DNA from: Pseudomonas graminis
GTDB lineage: Bacteria; Pseudomonadota; Gammaproteobacteria; Pseudomonadales; Pseudomonadaceae
Length of the DNA stretch: 64,000 bases
Direction: 5' to 3'
NCBI RefSeq assembly: GCF_001705435.1
Contig: NZ_MDEN01000069.1
Coordinates: 248,001 to 312,000 of the forward strand
Shown one piece after another: positions 16,813-24,956 of this stretch (position 1 is its first letter; the number at the start of each line of letters is the position of its first letter). A model generated the notes under the pieces. It had not been told where the DNA came from, ran no database searches, and saw only the letters and a program-made list of their open reading frames with translations. The position numbers and the translations under genes were made by a program.

Positions 16813-18265
16813 GAATCAACGCGCCATGCCCCAGCCGGAAATGCGCCGCATCCGTCGTATCCACTTCGTGGGCATCGGCGGCGTGGGGATGTGCGGTATC
16901 GCTGAAGTGTTGCTGAACCTGGGTTACGACGTGTCGGGTTCGGACCTCAAGACCTCGGCAGTGACCGAGCGTCTGGAATCCTTCGGTGCGCAGATTTTCA
17001 TCGGCCACCGGGCAGAAAACGCTGCTCCCGCTGATGTGCTGGTCGTCTCCAGCGCTGTGAACACGTCCAACCCGGAAGTGGCGACCGCCCTTGAGCGTCG
17101 TATTCCAGTCGTGCCACGGGCTGAAATGCTGGCCGAGTTGATGCGCTATCGCCACGGCATCGCTGTCGCCGGTACACACGGCAAAACCACGACCACCAGC
17201 CTGATCGCTTCGGTATTCGCAGCCGGGGGCCTTGATCCGACGTTCGTCATTGGCGGTCGCCTGAATGCCGCCGGCACCAACGCACAGTTGGGTACGAGCC
17301 GTTACCTGATCGCCGAAGCCGACGAGAGCGACGCGAGTTTCCTGCACCTTCAGCCCATGGTGGCTGTGGTCACGAATATCGACGCCGATCACATGGCGAC
17401 CTACGAAGGTGACTTCAACAAGTTAAAGAAAACCTTCGTTGAGTTCCTGCACAACCTGCCGTTCTACGGGCTGGCAGTGGTGTGCATCGATGATCCGGTG
17501 GTGCGCGACATTCTGCCGTCGGTCAAGCGTCCGACCATGACTTATGGTTTCAACGAAGCGGCCGACGTACGCGCGATTAACGTACGTCAGGAAGGCATGC
17601 AAACGTACTTCACCGTGCTGCGTCGCGACCGTGAGCCCCTTGATGTGTCGGTGAACATGCCGGGCAATCACAACGTGCTCAATTCGCTGGCGACCATTGC
17701 TATCGCCACCGACGAAGGCATTACCGATGAGGCCATCGTGCAGGGGCTTTCGGGCTTCCAGGGCGTGGGTCGACGTTTCCAGGTCTACGGTGAGCTGCCG
17801 GTCGAAGGCGGCAGTGTGATGCTGGTCGACGATTACGGCCACCACCCGACCGAAGTGGCTGCCGTCATCAAAGCTGTGCGCGGCGGCTGGCCCGATCGCC
17901 GTCTGGTCATGGTTTACCAACCGCACCGGTACAGCCGGACCCGCGATCTGTACGACGATTTCGTGCAGGTCCTCAACGACGCCAACGTGCTGCTGCTGAT
18001 GGAAGTCTATCCCGCCGGCGAAGAACCGATCCCGGGCGCCGACAGCCGTCAGATGGCCCACAGTATTCGCCAGCGCGGTCAGCTTGATCCGATCTACATC
18101 GAGCGTGGTGTCGAACTGGCTCCGCTGGTCAAACCGCTGCTGCGCGCCGGCGACATTCTGCTGTGCCAGGGCGCTGGCGACATCGCCGGGCTCGCACCGC
18201 AATTGCTGAAAAGCCCGCTGTTCACCGGCGCCATCGTGGCCTCAACCGAAGGTAAGCTGAAATGA
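16805..18265 (+). CDS. murC: UDP-N-acetylmuramate:L-alanine ligase MurC
   Basis: 486-residue first Mur ligase of the pathway. N-terminal Rossmann motif FVGIGGVGMCGIAEVLLNLG, P-loop AGTHGKTTTTSL starting near residue 122, and a C-terminal domain with VDDYGHHPTEV and VYQPHRYSRT. It sits between murG and ddlB with 8- and 4-base overlaps. Confidence 0.97.
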   Translation: MVENQRAMPQPEMRRIRRIHFVGIGGVGMCGIAEVLLNLGYDVSGSDLKTSAVTERLESFGAQIFIGHRAENAAPADVLVVSSAVNTSNPEVATALERRIPVVPRAEMLAELMRYRHGIAVAGTHGKTTTTSLIASVFAAGGLDPTFVIGGRLNAAGTNAQLGTSRYLIAEADESDASFLHLQPMVAVVTNIDADHMATYEGDFNKLKKTFVEFLHNLPFYGLAVVCIDDPVVRDILPSVKRPTMTYGFNEAADVRAINVRQEGMQTYFTVLRRDREPLDVSVNMPGNHNVLNSLATIAIATDEGITDEAIVQGLSGFQGVGRRFQVYGELPVEGGSVMLVDDYGHHPTEVAAVIKAVRGGWPDRRLVMVYQPHRYSRTRDLYDDFVQVLNDANVLLLMEVYPAGEEPIPGADSRQMAHSIRQRGQLDPIYIERGVELAPLVKPLLRAGDILLCQGAGDIAGLAPQLLKSPLFTGAIVASTEGKLK

Positions 18266-19221
18266 CAGCCGCCCTGCAGTCCGCCCTGTTCTCGACGCTG
18301 GAGCCGAAACGCTTCGGCCGCGTCGCCGTGCTGTTCGGCGGCAAGAGCGCGGAGCGGGAGGTCTCCCTGAAATCCGGCAGTGCGGTGCTTGAAGCCCTGC
18401 AAAGCGCAGGCGTCGACGCGTTCTGTATCGACGTGGGCGAGGATTTCCTGCAACGGCTGGTCAGCGAAAAGATCGATCGCGCGTTCATCGTGTTGCACGG
18501 TCGCGGTGGCGAAGACGGCACCATGCAGGGTCTGCTGGAGTGCCTGGAAATCCCCTACACCGGCAGCGGCGTACTCGCGTCGGCGCTGGCGATGGACAAG
18601 CTGCGCACCAAGCAGGTCTGGCAGAGTCTCGGGTTGCCGACGCCCCGCCATGCCGTGCTGAGCAGCGAGGCAGATTGTATTTCTGCAGCGACGGAACTGG
18701 GCTTTCCTTTGATCGTCAAACCCGCCCATGAAGGTTCCAGTATCGGTATGGCCAAGGTGACCGGCGTCGACGAATTGATCGCCGCCTGGAACGCCGCCCG
18801 TACCTACGATTCGCAAGTGTTGGTCGAGCAATGGATTGAAGGTCCGGAGTTCACCATCGCTTCTCTGCGTGGGCAGGTATTGCCTCCCATCGGTCTGGGT
18901 ACTCCCCACAGTTTTTACGATTACGACGCCAAATACCTGGCTTCCGATACCCAGTACCGGATGCCTTGCGGCCTCGATGCAGCCAAAGAAGATGAACTCA
19001 AGGCACTCACGGCGCGGGCGTGTGAAGCGGTCGGCATTGCCGGCTGGGCGCGCACCGACGTCATGCAGGACGCCGATGGCAAATTCTGGCTGCTGGAAGT
19101 GAACACCGTTCCCGGCATGACCGACCACAGCCTTGTGCCCATGGCTGCGCGCGCGGCCGGGCTCGATTTCCAACAGTTGGTGTTAGCGATTCTGGCCGAC
19201 AGCGTCCAGGTGCGAGGGTAA
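18262..19221 (+). CDS. ddlB: D-alanine:D-alanine ligase B
   Basis: 319-residue ATP-grasp ligase making the D-Ala-D-Ala dipeptide used by MurF. Motifs: VAVLFGGKSAEREVSLKSG, LHGRGGEDGTMQGLLE, KPAHEGSSIGM (ATP-grasp loop) and EVNTVPGMTDHSLVPMAA. It starts at ATG 18262 overlapping the murC stop and ends 3 bases before ftsQ. It is named ddlB for its dcw position; a separate ddlA may exist elsewhere. Confidence 0.96.
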   Translation: MTAALQSALFSTLEPKRFGRVAVLFGGKSAEREVSLKSGSAVLEALQSAGVDAFCIDVGEDFLQRLVSEKIDRAFIVLHGRGGEDGTMQGLLECLEIPYTGSGVLASALAMDKLRTKQVWQSLGLPTPRHAVLSSEADCISAATELGFPLIVKPAHEGSSIGMAKVTGVDELIAAWNAARTYDSQVLVEQWIEGPEFTIASLRGQVLPPIGLGTPHSFYDYDAKYLASDTQYRMPCGLDAAKEDELKALTARACEAVGIAGWARTDVMQDADGKFWLLEVNTVPGMTDHSLVPMAARAAGLDFQQLVLAILADSVQVRG

Positions 19222-19224
19222 ATC

Positions 19225-20097
19225 ATGCACGGCGCAACGGTTCGTCATCAGCAATCCGCTACCGGCCGCAACAAGCCGGTTCCGCGGGGTGCCAGCCGCA
19301 TGGTGGCCAAGGAGCCCATGTCGTCGCGCATGTCGCGACCGAACTTCGGTTTCCTGCGCAGCCTGATGTGGCCGGTGCTGTTGGTTGTGTTCGGTTTTGG
19401 TACGTACGAAGCCGCCCAGCGTCTGCTGCCTTACGCCGACCGGCCGATCTCGCGAATCAACGTGCAGGGCGACTTGAGCTACATCAGTCAGCAAGCCGTG
19501 CAGCAGCGGATCGCGCCGTTCGTGGCGACCAGCTTCTTCAACATCGATTTGGCCGGCATGCGCACCGAGCTTGAGCAAATGCCGTGGATCGCCCACGCCG
19601 AGGTCCGCCGCGTCTGGCCGGATCAGGTGGTGATCCGTCTGGAAGAACAATTACCGGTTGCGCGCTGGGGCGATCAATCCCTGCTGAACAACCAGGGCCA
19701 GGCATTCACCCCGCGTGAACTGGCCAATTACGAACACCTTCCGCAGTTGTTCGGGCCACAGCGGGCTCAACAGCAGGTGATGCAGCAGTACCAGGTACTG
19801 AGCCAGATGTTGCGCCCGCTGGGGTTCTCCATCGCTCGCCTGGAACTGCGTGAGCGAGGCAGCTGGTTTCTGACCACCGGCGCAGGCAATGCAGGCCCAG
19901 GCCTGGAGCTGCTGCTGGGACGAGGCAATCTGCTTGAGAAGATGCGCCGCTTTATCGCCATCTACGACAAGACACTGAAAGACCAGATCACGAACATTGC
20001 GCGAGTCGACCTTCGTTACAACAACGGCCTGGCCGTTGGTTGGCGCGAACAGGCAGCAGCGCCAACGACGGACAAACCCGCCGTCGCGAAGAATTGA
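19225..20097 (+). CDS. ftsQ: Cell division protein FtsQ
   Basis: 290-residue bitopic divisome scaffold of the FtsQLB complex. It has a positively charged cytoplasmic tail (residues 1-45), one membrane helix at about 47-65 (LMWPVLLVVFGFGTYEAA), a POTRA domain (about 75-145; ISRINVQGDLSYISQQAVQQRI) and the FtsQ-type beta domain ending near 265. The basic tail is long, and a second ATG at residue 33 (ATGTCGTCG) could give a shorter form; the first ATG follows ddlB by 3 bases and is kept. Confidence 0.95.
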   Translation: MHGATVRHQQSATGRNKPVPRGASRMVAKEPMSSRMSRPNFGFLRSLMWPVLLVVFGFGTYEAAQRLLPYADRPISRINVQGDLSYISQQAVQQRIAPFVATSFFNIDLAGMRTELEQMPWIAHAEVRRVWPDQVVIRLEEQLPVARWGDQSLLNNQGQAFTPRELANYEHLPQLFGPQRAQQQVMQQYQVLSQMLRPLGFSIARLELRERGSWFLTTGAGNAGPGLELLLGRGNLLEKMRRFIAIYDKTLKDQITNIARVDLRYNNGLAVGWREQAAAPTTDKPAVAKN

Positions 20098-20112
20098 TAA
20101 GAGGCAGGACCC

Positions 20113-21372
20113 ATGGCAAACGTGCAAAGCGGCAAAATGATCGTCGGATTGGATATCGGCACCTCCAAAGTGGTGGCGCTGGTAGGCGAAGTCGCGGCTG
20201 ATGGCACGCTGGAAATCGTCGGTATCGGCACTCACCCGTCCCGCGGCCTGAAGAAGGGCGTGGTGGTGAATATCGAGTCCACCGTGCAATCGATCCAGCG
20301 CGCAGTAGAAGAAGCGCAGCTGATGGCCGGTTGCCGGATTCACTCGGCGTTCGTCGGCGTTGCGGGCAATCACATCCGCAGCCTGAACTCCCATGGCATC
20401 GTGGCAATTCGCGACCGCGAAGTCAGCTCGGCCGACCTTGAGCGCGTGCTCGACGCTGCCCAGGCTGTGGCGATCCCGGCTGACCAGCGCGTGCTGCACA
20501 CGCTGCCGCAGGACTACGTCATCGATAACCAAGAAGGCGTTCGCGAGCCACTGGGCATGTCGGGCGTGCGTCTTGAAGCCAAGGTTCACGTCGTGACCTG
20601 CGCGGTGAATGCTGCGCAGAACATTGAAAAATGCGTGCGCCGCTGTGGCCTTGAAGTCGACGACATCATCCTCGAGCAACTGGCCTCGGCCTACTCGGTG
20701 CTGACCGACGACGAGAAAGAGCTGGGCGTGTGCCTGGTGGACATCGGCGGCGGCACCACCGACATCGCGATCTTCACCGAGGGCGCGATCCGTCACACTG
20801 CTGTGATCCCCATTGCTGGCGACCAGGTCACCAACGACATCGCCATGGCGCTGCGTACACCGACCCAGTACGCCGAAGAGATCAAGATCCGTTACGCCTG
20901 CGCCCTGGCCAAACTGGCCGGTGCCGGCGAGACCATCAAAGTGCCAAGCGTCGGCGACCGTCCACCCCGTGAGCTGTCCCGTCAGGCCCTCGCCGAAGTG
21001 GTCGAGCCGCGCTATGACGAGCTGTTCACCCTGATTCAGGCCGAACTGCGTCGCAGCGGCTACGAAGACTTGATCCCGGCCGGCATCGTGCTGACCGGTG
21101 GCACCTCGAAAATGGAAGGCGCGGTCGAACTGGCCGAAGAGATCTTCCACATGCCGGTCCGCCTTGGCGTGCCGCACAGTGTCAAAGGGCTCGCGGACGT
21201 TGTTCGCAACCCGATCTACTCAACCGGCGTCGGCCTGTTGCTGTACGGACTGCAAAAGCAGTCTGACGGCATCTCGCTGTCCGGCCTTTCCGGCTCCGGT
21301 AGCAGTTATAGCGATGAACCGAAGGCCCCAGTGTTAGAGCGTCTGAAACGCTGGGTTCAGGGGAATTTCTAA
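20113..21372 (+). CDS. ftsA: Cell division protein FtsA
   Basis: 419-residue actin-like ATPase that tethers FtsZ to the membrane and signals to the divisome. Actin-fold motifs: MIVGLDIGTSKVVALVGE (phosphate 1), VDIGGGTTDIAIF (phosphate 2) and GIVLTGGTSKMEG (adenosine loop). The SHS2/1C subdomain lies between phosphate-binding blocks. The C-terminus LERLKRWVQGNF is the amphipathic membrane-targeting helix. Upstream GAGGCAGGA serves as ribosome binding site; ftsZ follows after 63 bases. Confidence 0.97.
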   Translation: MANVQSGKMIVGLDIGTSKVVALVGEVAADGTLEIVGIGTHPSRGLKKGVVVNIESTVQSIQRAVEEAQLMAGCRIHSAFVGVAGNHIRSLNSHGIVAIRDREVSSADLERVLDAAQAVAIPADQRVLHTLPQDYVIDNQEGVREPLGMSGVRLEAKVHVVTCAVNAAQNIEKCVRRCGLEVDDIILEQLASAYSVLTDDEKELGVCLVDIGGGTTDIAIFTEGAIRHTAVIPIAGDQVTNDIAMALRTPTQYAEEIKIRYACALAKLAGAGETIKVPSVGDRPPRELSRQALAEVVEPRYDELFTLIQAELRRSGYEDLIPAGIVLTGGTSKMEGAVELAEEIFHMPVRLGVPHSVKGLADVVRNPIYSTGVGLLLYGLQKQSDGISLSGLSGSGSSYSDEPKAPVLERLKRWVQGNF

Positions 21373-21435
21373 GATTCAAAAAGTGGTAGGCAGGCAACAG
21401 GCGACATAAAACTAGAGAACTGAAGGAGAGGGAAC

Positions 21436-22626
21436 ATGTTCGAGCTCGTAGACAACATCCCACAAAGCCCGGTAATTAAAGTTATCGGCGTTGGTGGTGG
21501 CGGCGGCAACGCAGTCAATCACATGGTCAAAAGCAACATCGAAGGCGTCGAGTTCATCTGCGCCAACACCGATGCTCAGGCCCTGAAAAACATTGGCGCA
21601 CGTACCATTCTGCAACTGGGTACCGGCGTGACCAAAGGCCTGGGCGCAGGTGCGAATCCTGAAGTCGGCCGTCAGGCTGCACTGGAAGACCGCGAGCGCA
21701 TCGCTGAAGTGCTGCAAGGCACCAACATGGTCTTCATCACCACTGGCATGGGCGGCGGTACCGGTACCGGTGCTGCGCCGATCATTGCTGAAGTGGCCAA
21801 GGAAATGGGCATTCTTACTGTCGCGGTCGTCACTCGTCCGTTCCCGTTCGAAGGCCGCAAGCGCATGCAGATCGCCGATGAAGGCATCCGCGCGCTGTCC
21901 GAAAGCGTCGACTCGTTGATCACTATTCCCAACGAGAAGCTGCTGACCATCCTCGGTAAAGACGCCAGCCTGCTGTCGGCTTTCGCCAAGGCTGACGATG
22001 TACTGGCCGGTGCCGTTCGCGGTATCTCCGACATCATCAAGCGTCCGGGCATGATCAACGTCGACTTCGCCGACGTCCGCACCGTGATGTCCGAAATGGG
22101 CATGGCGATGATGGGCACTGGCTGCGCCAGCGGTCCGAACCGTGCGCGTGAAGCCACCGAAGCGGCGATCCGCAACCCGTTGCTGGAAGACGTGAACCTG
22201 CAAGGCGCTCGCGGCATTCTGGTCAACATCACCGCCGGTCCTGACCTGTCTCTGGGTGAGTACTCCGACGTGGGTAGCATCATTGAAGCGTTCGCCTCCG
22301 AGCACGCCATGGTCAAGGTCGGTACCGTTATCGATCCGGACATGCGCGACGAGCTGCACGTGACTGTGGTTGCCACTGGCCTGGGTGCAAAAATCGAGAA
22401 GCCTGTGAAGGTCATCGACAACACCATCCAGACCGCTCAAGCCGCACCTGCGCAGCAACACGCCGCACGCCAGGAGCTGTCTTCGGTCAACTACCGCGAT
22501 CTGGACCGTCCAACCGTGATGCGCAATCAGGCACACGCGGGCGCAACAGCCGCCGCGAAGATGAACCCGCAAGACGATCTGGATTATCTGGATATTCCAG
22601 CGTTCCTGCGTCGTCAGGCTGATTAA
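21436..22626 (+). CDS. ftsZ: Cell division GTPase FtsZ
   Basis: 396-residue tubulin homologue forming the Z ring. The GTP-binding tubulin signature GGGTGTG is at residues 106-112, with the synergy-loop region NVDFADVRTVM. A variable linker (about 320-375) leads to the conserved C-terminal peptide DDLDYLDIPAFLRRQ, which binds FtsA and ZipA. A strong AAGGAGAGGGA ribosome binding site precedes the ATG, fitting high expression. The 63-base gap after ftsA has no clear terminator. Confidence 0.98.
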   Translation: MFELVDNIPQSPVIKVIGVGGGGGNAVNHMVKSNIEGVEFICANTDAQALKNIGARTILQLGTGVTKGLGAGANPEVGRQAALEDRERIAEVLQGTNMVFITTGMGGGTGTGAAPIIAEVAKEMGILTVAVVTRPFPFEGRKRMQIADEGIRALSESVDSLITIPNEKLLTILGKDASLLSAFAKADDVLAGAVRGISDIIKRPGMINVDFADVRTVMSEMGMAMMGTGCASGPNRAREATEAAIRNPLLEDVNLQGARGILVNITAGPDLSLGEYSDVGSIIEAFASEHAMVKVGTVIDPDMRDELHVTVVATGLGAKIEKPVKVIDNTIQTAQAAPAQQHAARQELSSVNYRDLDRPTVMRNQAHAGATAAAKMNPQDDLDYLDIPAFLRRQAD

Positions 22627-22657
22627 TGGGTTCTATCAGGGGTATAAGGGTGATTGG

Positions 22658-22686
22658 TGTTCAGCAAAGGCGGGGTCTGCTATCAT
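22658..22686 (+). promoter_or_regulatory. Candidate lpxC promoter
   Basis: TGTTCA (22658-22663), a 17-base spacer and TATCAT (22681-22686), 52 bases before the lpxC ATG, in the 112-bp ftsZ-lpxC gap. A separate lpxC promoter is usual, but this match is only fair. Confidence 0.4.
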
Positions 22687-22738
22687 TGCCAGCCTTTGTT
22701 GATACTAATTCGCGATACGCGCTGAAGCGGCCAATGCC

Positions 22739-23650
22739 ATGATTAAACAACGCACCCTGAAAAATATTATCCGTGCCACAGGTATCGGCCTGCACTCGGG
22801 GGAGAAGGTTTACCTGACCCTCAAACCAGCACCTGTGAACGCTGGCATTGTGTTTTTCCGTACCGACCTTGAGCCGGTGGTCCAGATCAACGCTCACGCG
22901 TTGAATGTGGGTGACACCACGCTTTCCACGACGCTGTTCAATGGCGACGTGAAGGTCGATACGGTCGAGCACTTGCTGTCGGCCATGGCCGGTCTTGGCA
23001 TCGATAACGCCTACGTTGAACTTTCTGCCTCCGAAGTTCCAATCATGGATGGCAGCGCAGGTCCCTTCGTATTCCTGATTCAATCGGCTGGCCTGGAAGA
23101 GCAGGACGCACCGAAGAAATTCATCCGCATACTTAAAGAAGTGTGCGTAGAAGAAGACGGCAAGTCCGCCAAGTTCTTACCGTTTGAAGGGTTCAAGGTA
23201 GGGTTCGAGATCGATTTCGATCACCCTTATCTGAAGAACCGTACGCAAACGGCTTGTGTGGATTTTTCCAGCACTTCGTTCGTTAAAGAAGTGAGCCGTG
23301 CGCGGACATTCGGTTTCATGAAAGACATCGAGTATCTGCGTAAACATAACCTTGCTCTGGGCGGCAGCGTTGAAAACGCGATCGTCGTGGACAAGGACGG
23401 CGTGTTGAACGAGGACGGTCTTCGTTATGAAGACGAGTTCGTGAAGCACAAGATTCTGGATGCCATCGGTGACCTGTATCTGTTGGGCAACAGTCTGATC
23501 GGCGAGTATCAGGGCTTCAAGTCGGGACACGGTCTGAACAATCGTTTGCTTCGTGCGTTGATCGCTCAGGAAGACGCTTGGGAAGTTGTGACCTTCGAAG
23601 ATGCCAGCACCGCACCGATCTCTTACATGCGCCCCGTTGCGGCGGTGTAA
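22739..23650 (+). CDS. lpxC: UDP-3-O-acyl-N-acetylglucosamine deacetylase LpxC
   Basis: 303-residue zinc deacetylase, the committed step of lipid A synthesis. The zinc ligands are visible: His78 in TVEHLLSAMAG, and His237 and Asp241 in VKHKILDAIGD. The catalytic-site His264 is in KSGHGLNN. The N-terminus MIKQRTLKNIIRATGIGLHSG is typical and the length matches Pseudomonas LpxC. It closes the dcw cluster and is followed by a strong terminator. Confidence 0.97.
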   Translation: MIKQRTLKNIIRATGIGLHSGEKVYLTLKPAPVNAGIVFFRTDLEPVVQINAHALNVGDTTLSTTLFNGDVKVDTVEHLLSAMAGLGIDNAYVELSASEVPIMDGSAGPFVFLIQSAGLEEQDAPKKFIRILKEVCVEEDGKSAKFLPFEGFKVGFEIDFDHPYLKNRTQTACVDFSSTSFVKEVSRARTFGFMKDIEYLRKHNLALGGSVENAIVVDKDGVLNEDGLRYEDEFVKHKILDAIGDLYLLGNSLIGEYQGFKSGHGLNNRLLRALIAQEDAWEVVTFEDASTAPISYMRPVAAV

Positions 23651-23681
23651 ACAGTCTCTTCTTCCTAGTTTTGTTGTTTTC

Positions 23682-23706
23682 AGGCCACCTTCGGGTGGCC
23701 TTTTTT
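23682..23706 (+). terminator. Intrinsic terminator after lpxC
   Basis: AGGCCACC, TTCG loop, GGTGGCCT, then six T. End of the dcw/lpxC transcript. Confidence 0.92.
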
Positions 23707-23772
23707 GTGGCTGGTCTATTAGAGAGCGTACATATCCGTTTTTTGTGTTTGCTGAAATTATGGTTCCGCCCT

Positions 23773-24140
23773 TACGGCGGGTCACTTTTTCCAACAGCCG
23801 AAAAAGTAACCAAAAAGGCCGTGCTCCTGGTTGGGTTCCTCCTTCGTCGGAATACCTTCACTCCGGTCCCGCTCCGTGGGCCCGCGCCGAACGGGCATCC
23901 ATGCCCTGACGGCGCTCTCGCCGCATCCATGCGGCTCGGCCCACTGCGCGAGACCTGCGTTCAGCCTGCACCCAAGTCGCGTTCTGCTGTGTCTGGGCTT
24001 TATGCGTATGAAGATCAAGAACAGATCAAAAGCGCGTTAAGCAGATCAAGGGCTTCCCGGCTGAAGCCGGTCCTACAGGTGGAGTCGGCCCTACTGACCG
24101 CACGCGGTGTTCATGTAGGACCGGCTTTAGCCGGGAAGGG
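23773..24140. repeat. Dispersed repeat, copy 1 (129-bp core plus REP pair)
   Basis: Fills most of the 520-bp gap between lpxC and dciA. Its core (23855-23983) matches 43591-43719 over 129 bases with 2 differences by eye. The core contains two perfect hairpins, GGGCATCCATGCCC and CCGCATCCATGCGG. It ends in an inverted pair of the CCGGCTTTAGCCGG-family REP (24051-24077 and 24114-24140). Open frames across it have composition set by the repeat and no family resemblance, so I do not call a gene. Confidence 0.85.
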
Positions 24141-24169
24141 GCCAGTGCGAACACTGGGATGTTCTAGGC

Positions 24170-24637
24170 TTATGATCCCCCAGCCTCTTTCGGGGTCGCA
24201 TGCGCTGCCAGCCGTTCCAGGGCAGCACGCAGTTTCGGGTCGGTGATGCCTTCGGCCGTTGCGGAGATGGTTTCGGCCGCTGCAACCGACAGATCGCGTG
24301 TATGCCCCATCTCGGTCCGGTGGGTTCTCGCGGGCTGTACCTTCAGTTGCAGCCGGGTGAGGTTGGCGAATTCCTTGAACGCTACCAGTTGCCGTTGCAA
24401 GCGCCTCTGTTGATAGCGCAGTCGGGTGGCCCAGTGGCCGTCGGTGACGATGAGCAGCAGGGTGCCTTCGCGCCAGGAGGCCACGTGGCAGTGCTCGCGC
24501 GCGGCGGGTTGCAGCTGGCTTTCCAGCAGCCGCTGCAAGTGCGCGAGGCGTTGGGCGTGGTTGAAGATGGCTTTGAGCGGCCGGGCTTCGCGCAGGAGAA
24601 CAGCCGGTGCGCGCGCCGGTAGGGGACGAAATGCCAT
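24170..24637 (-). CDS. dciA: DciA-type replicative helicase loader (DUF721)
   Basis: 155-residue DUF721 protein. DciA assists loading of the DnaB helicase in bacteria that lack the phage-derived DnaC. The core domain spans about residues 20-100 (LKAIFNHAQRLAHLQRLLESQL, then HCHVASWREGTLLLIVTDGHWATRLRYQ), followed by a low-complexity tail. The start at 24637 (MAFRPLPARAP) is preferred over one 18 codons upstream because it matches the family N-terminus. It is divergent from secA, in the position enterobacteria give to secM but on the other strand. Confidence 0.88.
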   Translation of the reverse strand: MAFRPLPARAPAVLLREARPLKAIFNHAQRLAHLQRLLESQLQPAAREHCHVASWREGTLLLIVTDGHWATRLRYQQRRLQRQLVAFKEFANLTRLQLKVQPARTHRTEMGHTRDLSVAAAETISATAEGITDPKLRAALERLAAHATPKEAGGS

Positions 24638-24956
24638 GGTGGGGTGCCTTGTGTTGCCAGGGCGTGATCTTAGCAGAATCGGTGGAAGCACCTTTAGGTC
24701 AGGCGTTCCGGGTGCAAATGCACGGCGCGATCATGAAAAAACATTAATAAAACTTCTCACCCGCATGGGTTGAAGTCACGGGAAATGACCCTATTGTACT
24801 TCTGCCCCGTAACATTGCTGTGCCAGCATCGTGGAATAACGCCACTTTCCTCACCACCATTTCCGGGTAGAATGCTCGTTCGCATGCGGCCATGAGGGCT
24901 GCTCGGGCGACTCACGGGGCCGCCCTCCATCCCTATGTGTGGAAGATCCTTTCGAT
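24638..24956. other. Divergent intergenic region between dciA and secA
   Basis: 319 bases without a gene. It includes an A-rich stretch near 24736-24752 and the candidate secA promoter at 24770-24797. No secM-like arrest peptide frame is visible before secA. Confidence 0.5.
24770..24797 (+). promoter_or_regulatory. Candidate secA promoter
   Basis: TTGAAG (24770-24775), a 16-base spacer and TATTGT (24792-24797), about 160 bases before the secA ATG. A fair sigma70 match with a long leader. Confidence 0.5.

Noticed and set aside
23578..24246. 222-codon + strand frame over the end of lpxC and the dispersed repeat
   Set aside because: It crosses the lpxC terminator and the repeat; its translation is set by the repeat and recurs in copy 2, so it marks DNA repetition rather than a protein.
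24638..24956. secM-like regulatory peptide before secA
   Set aside because: No frame with a signal sequence and an arrest motif is present on the + strand here.
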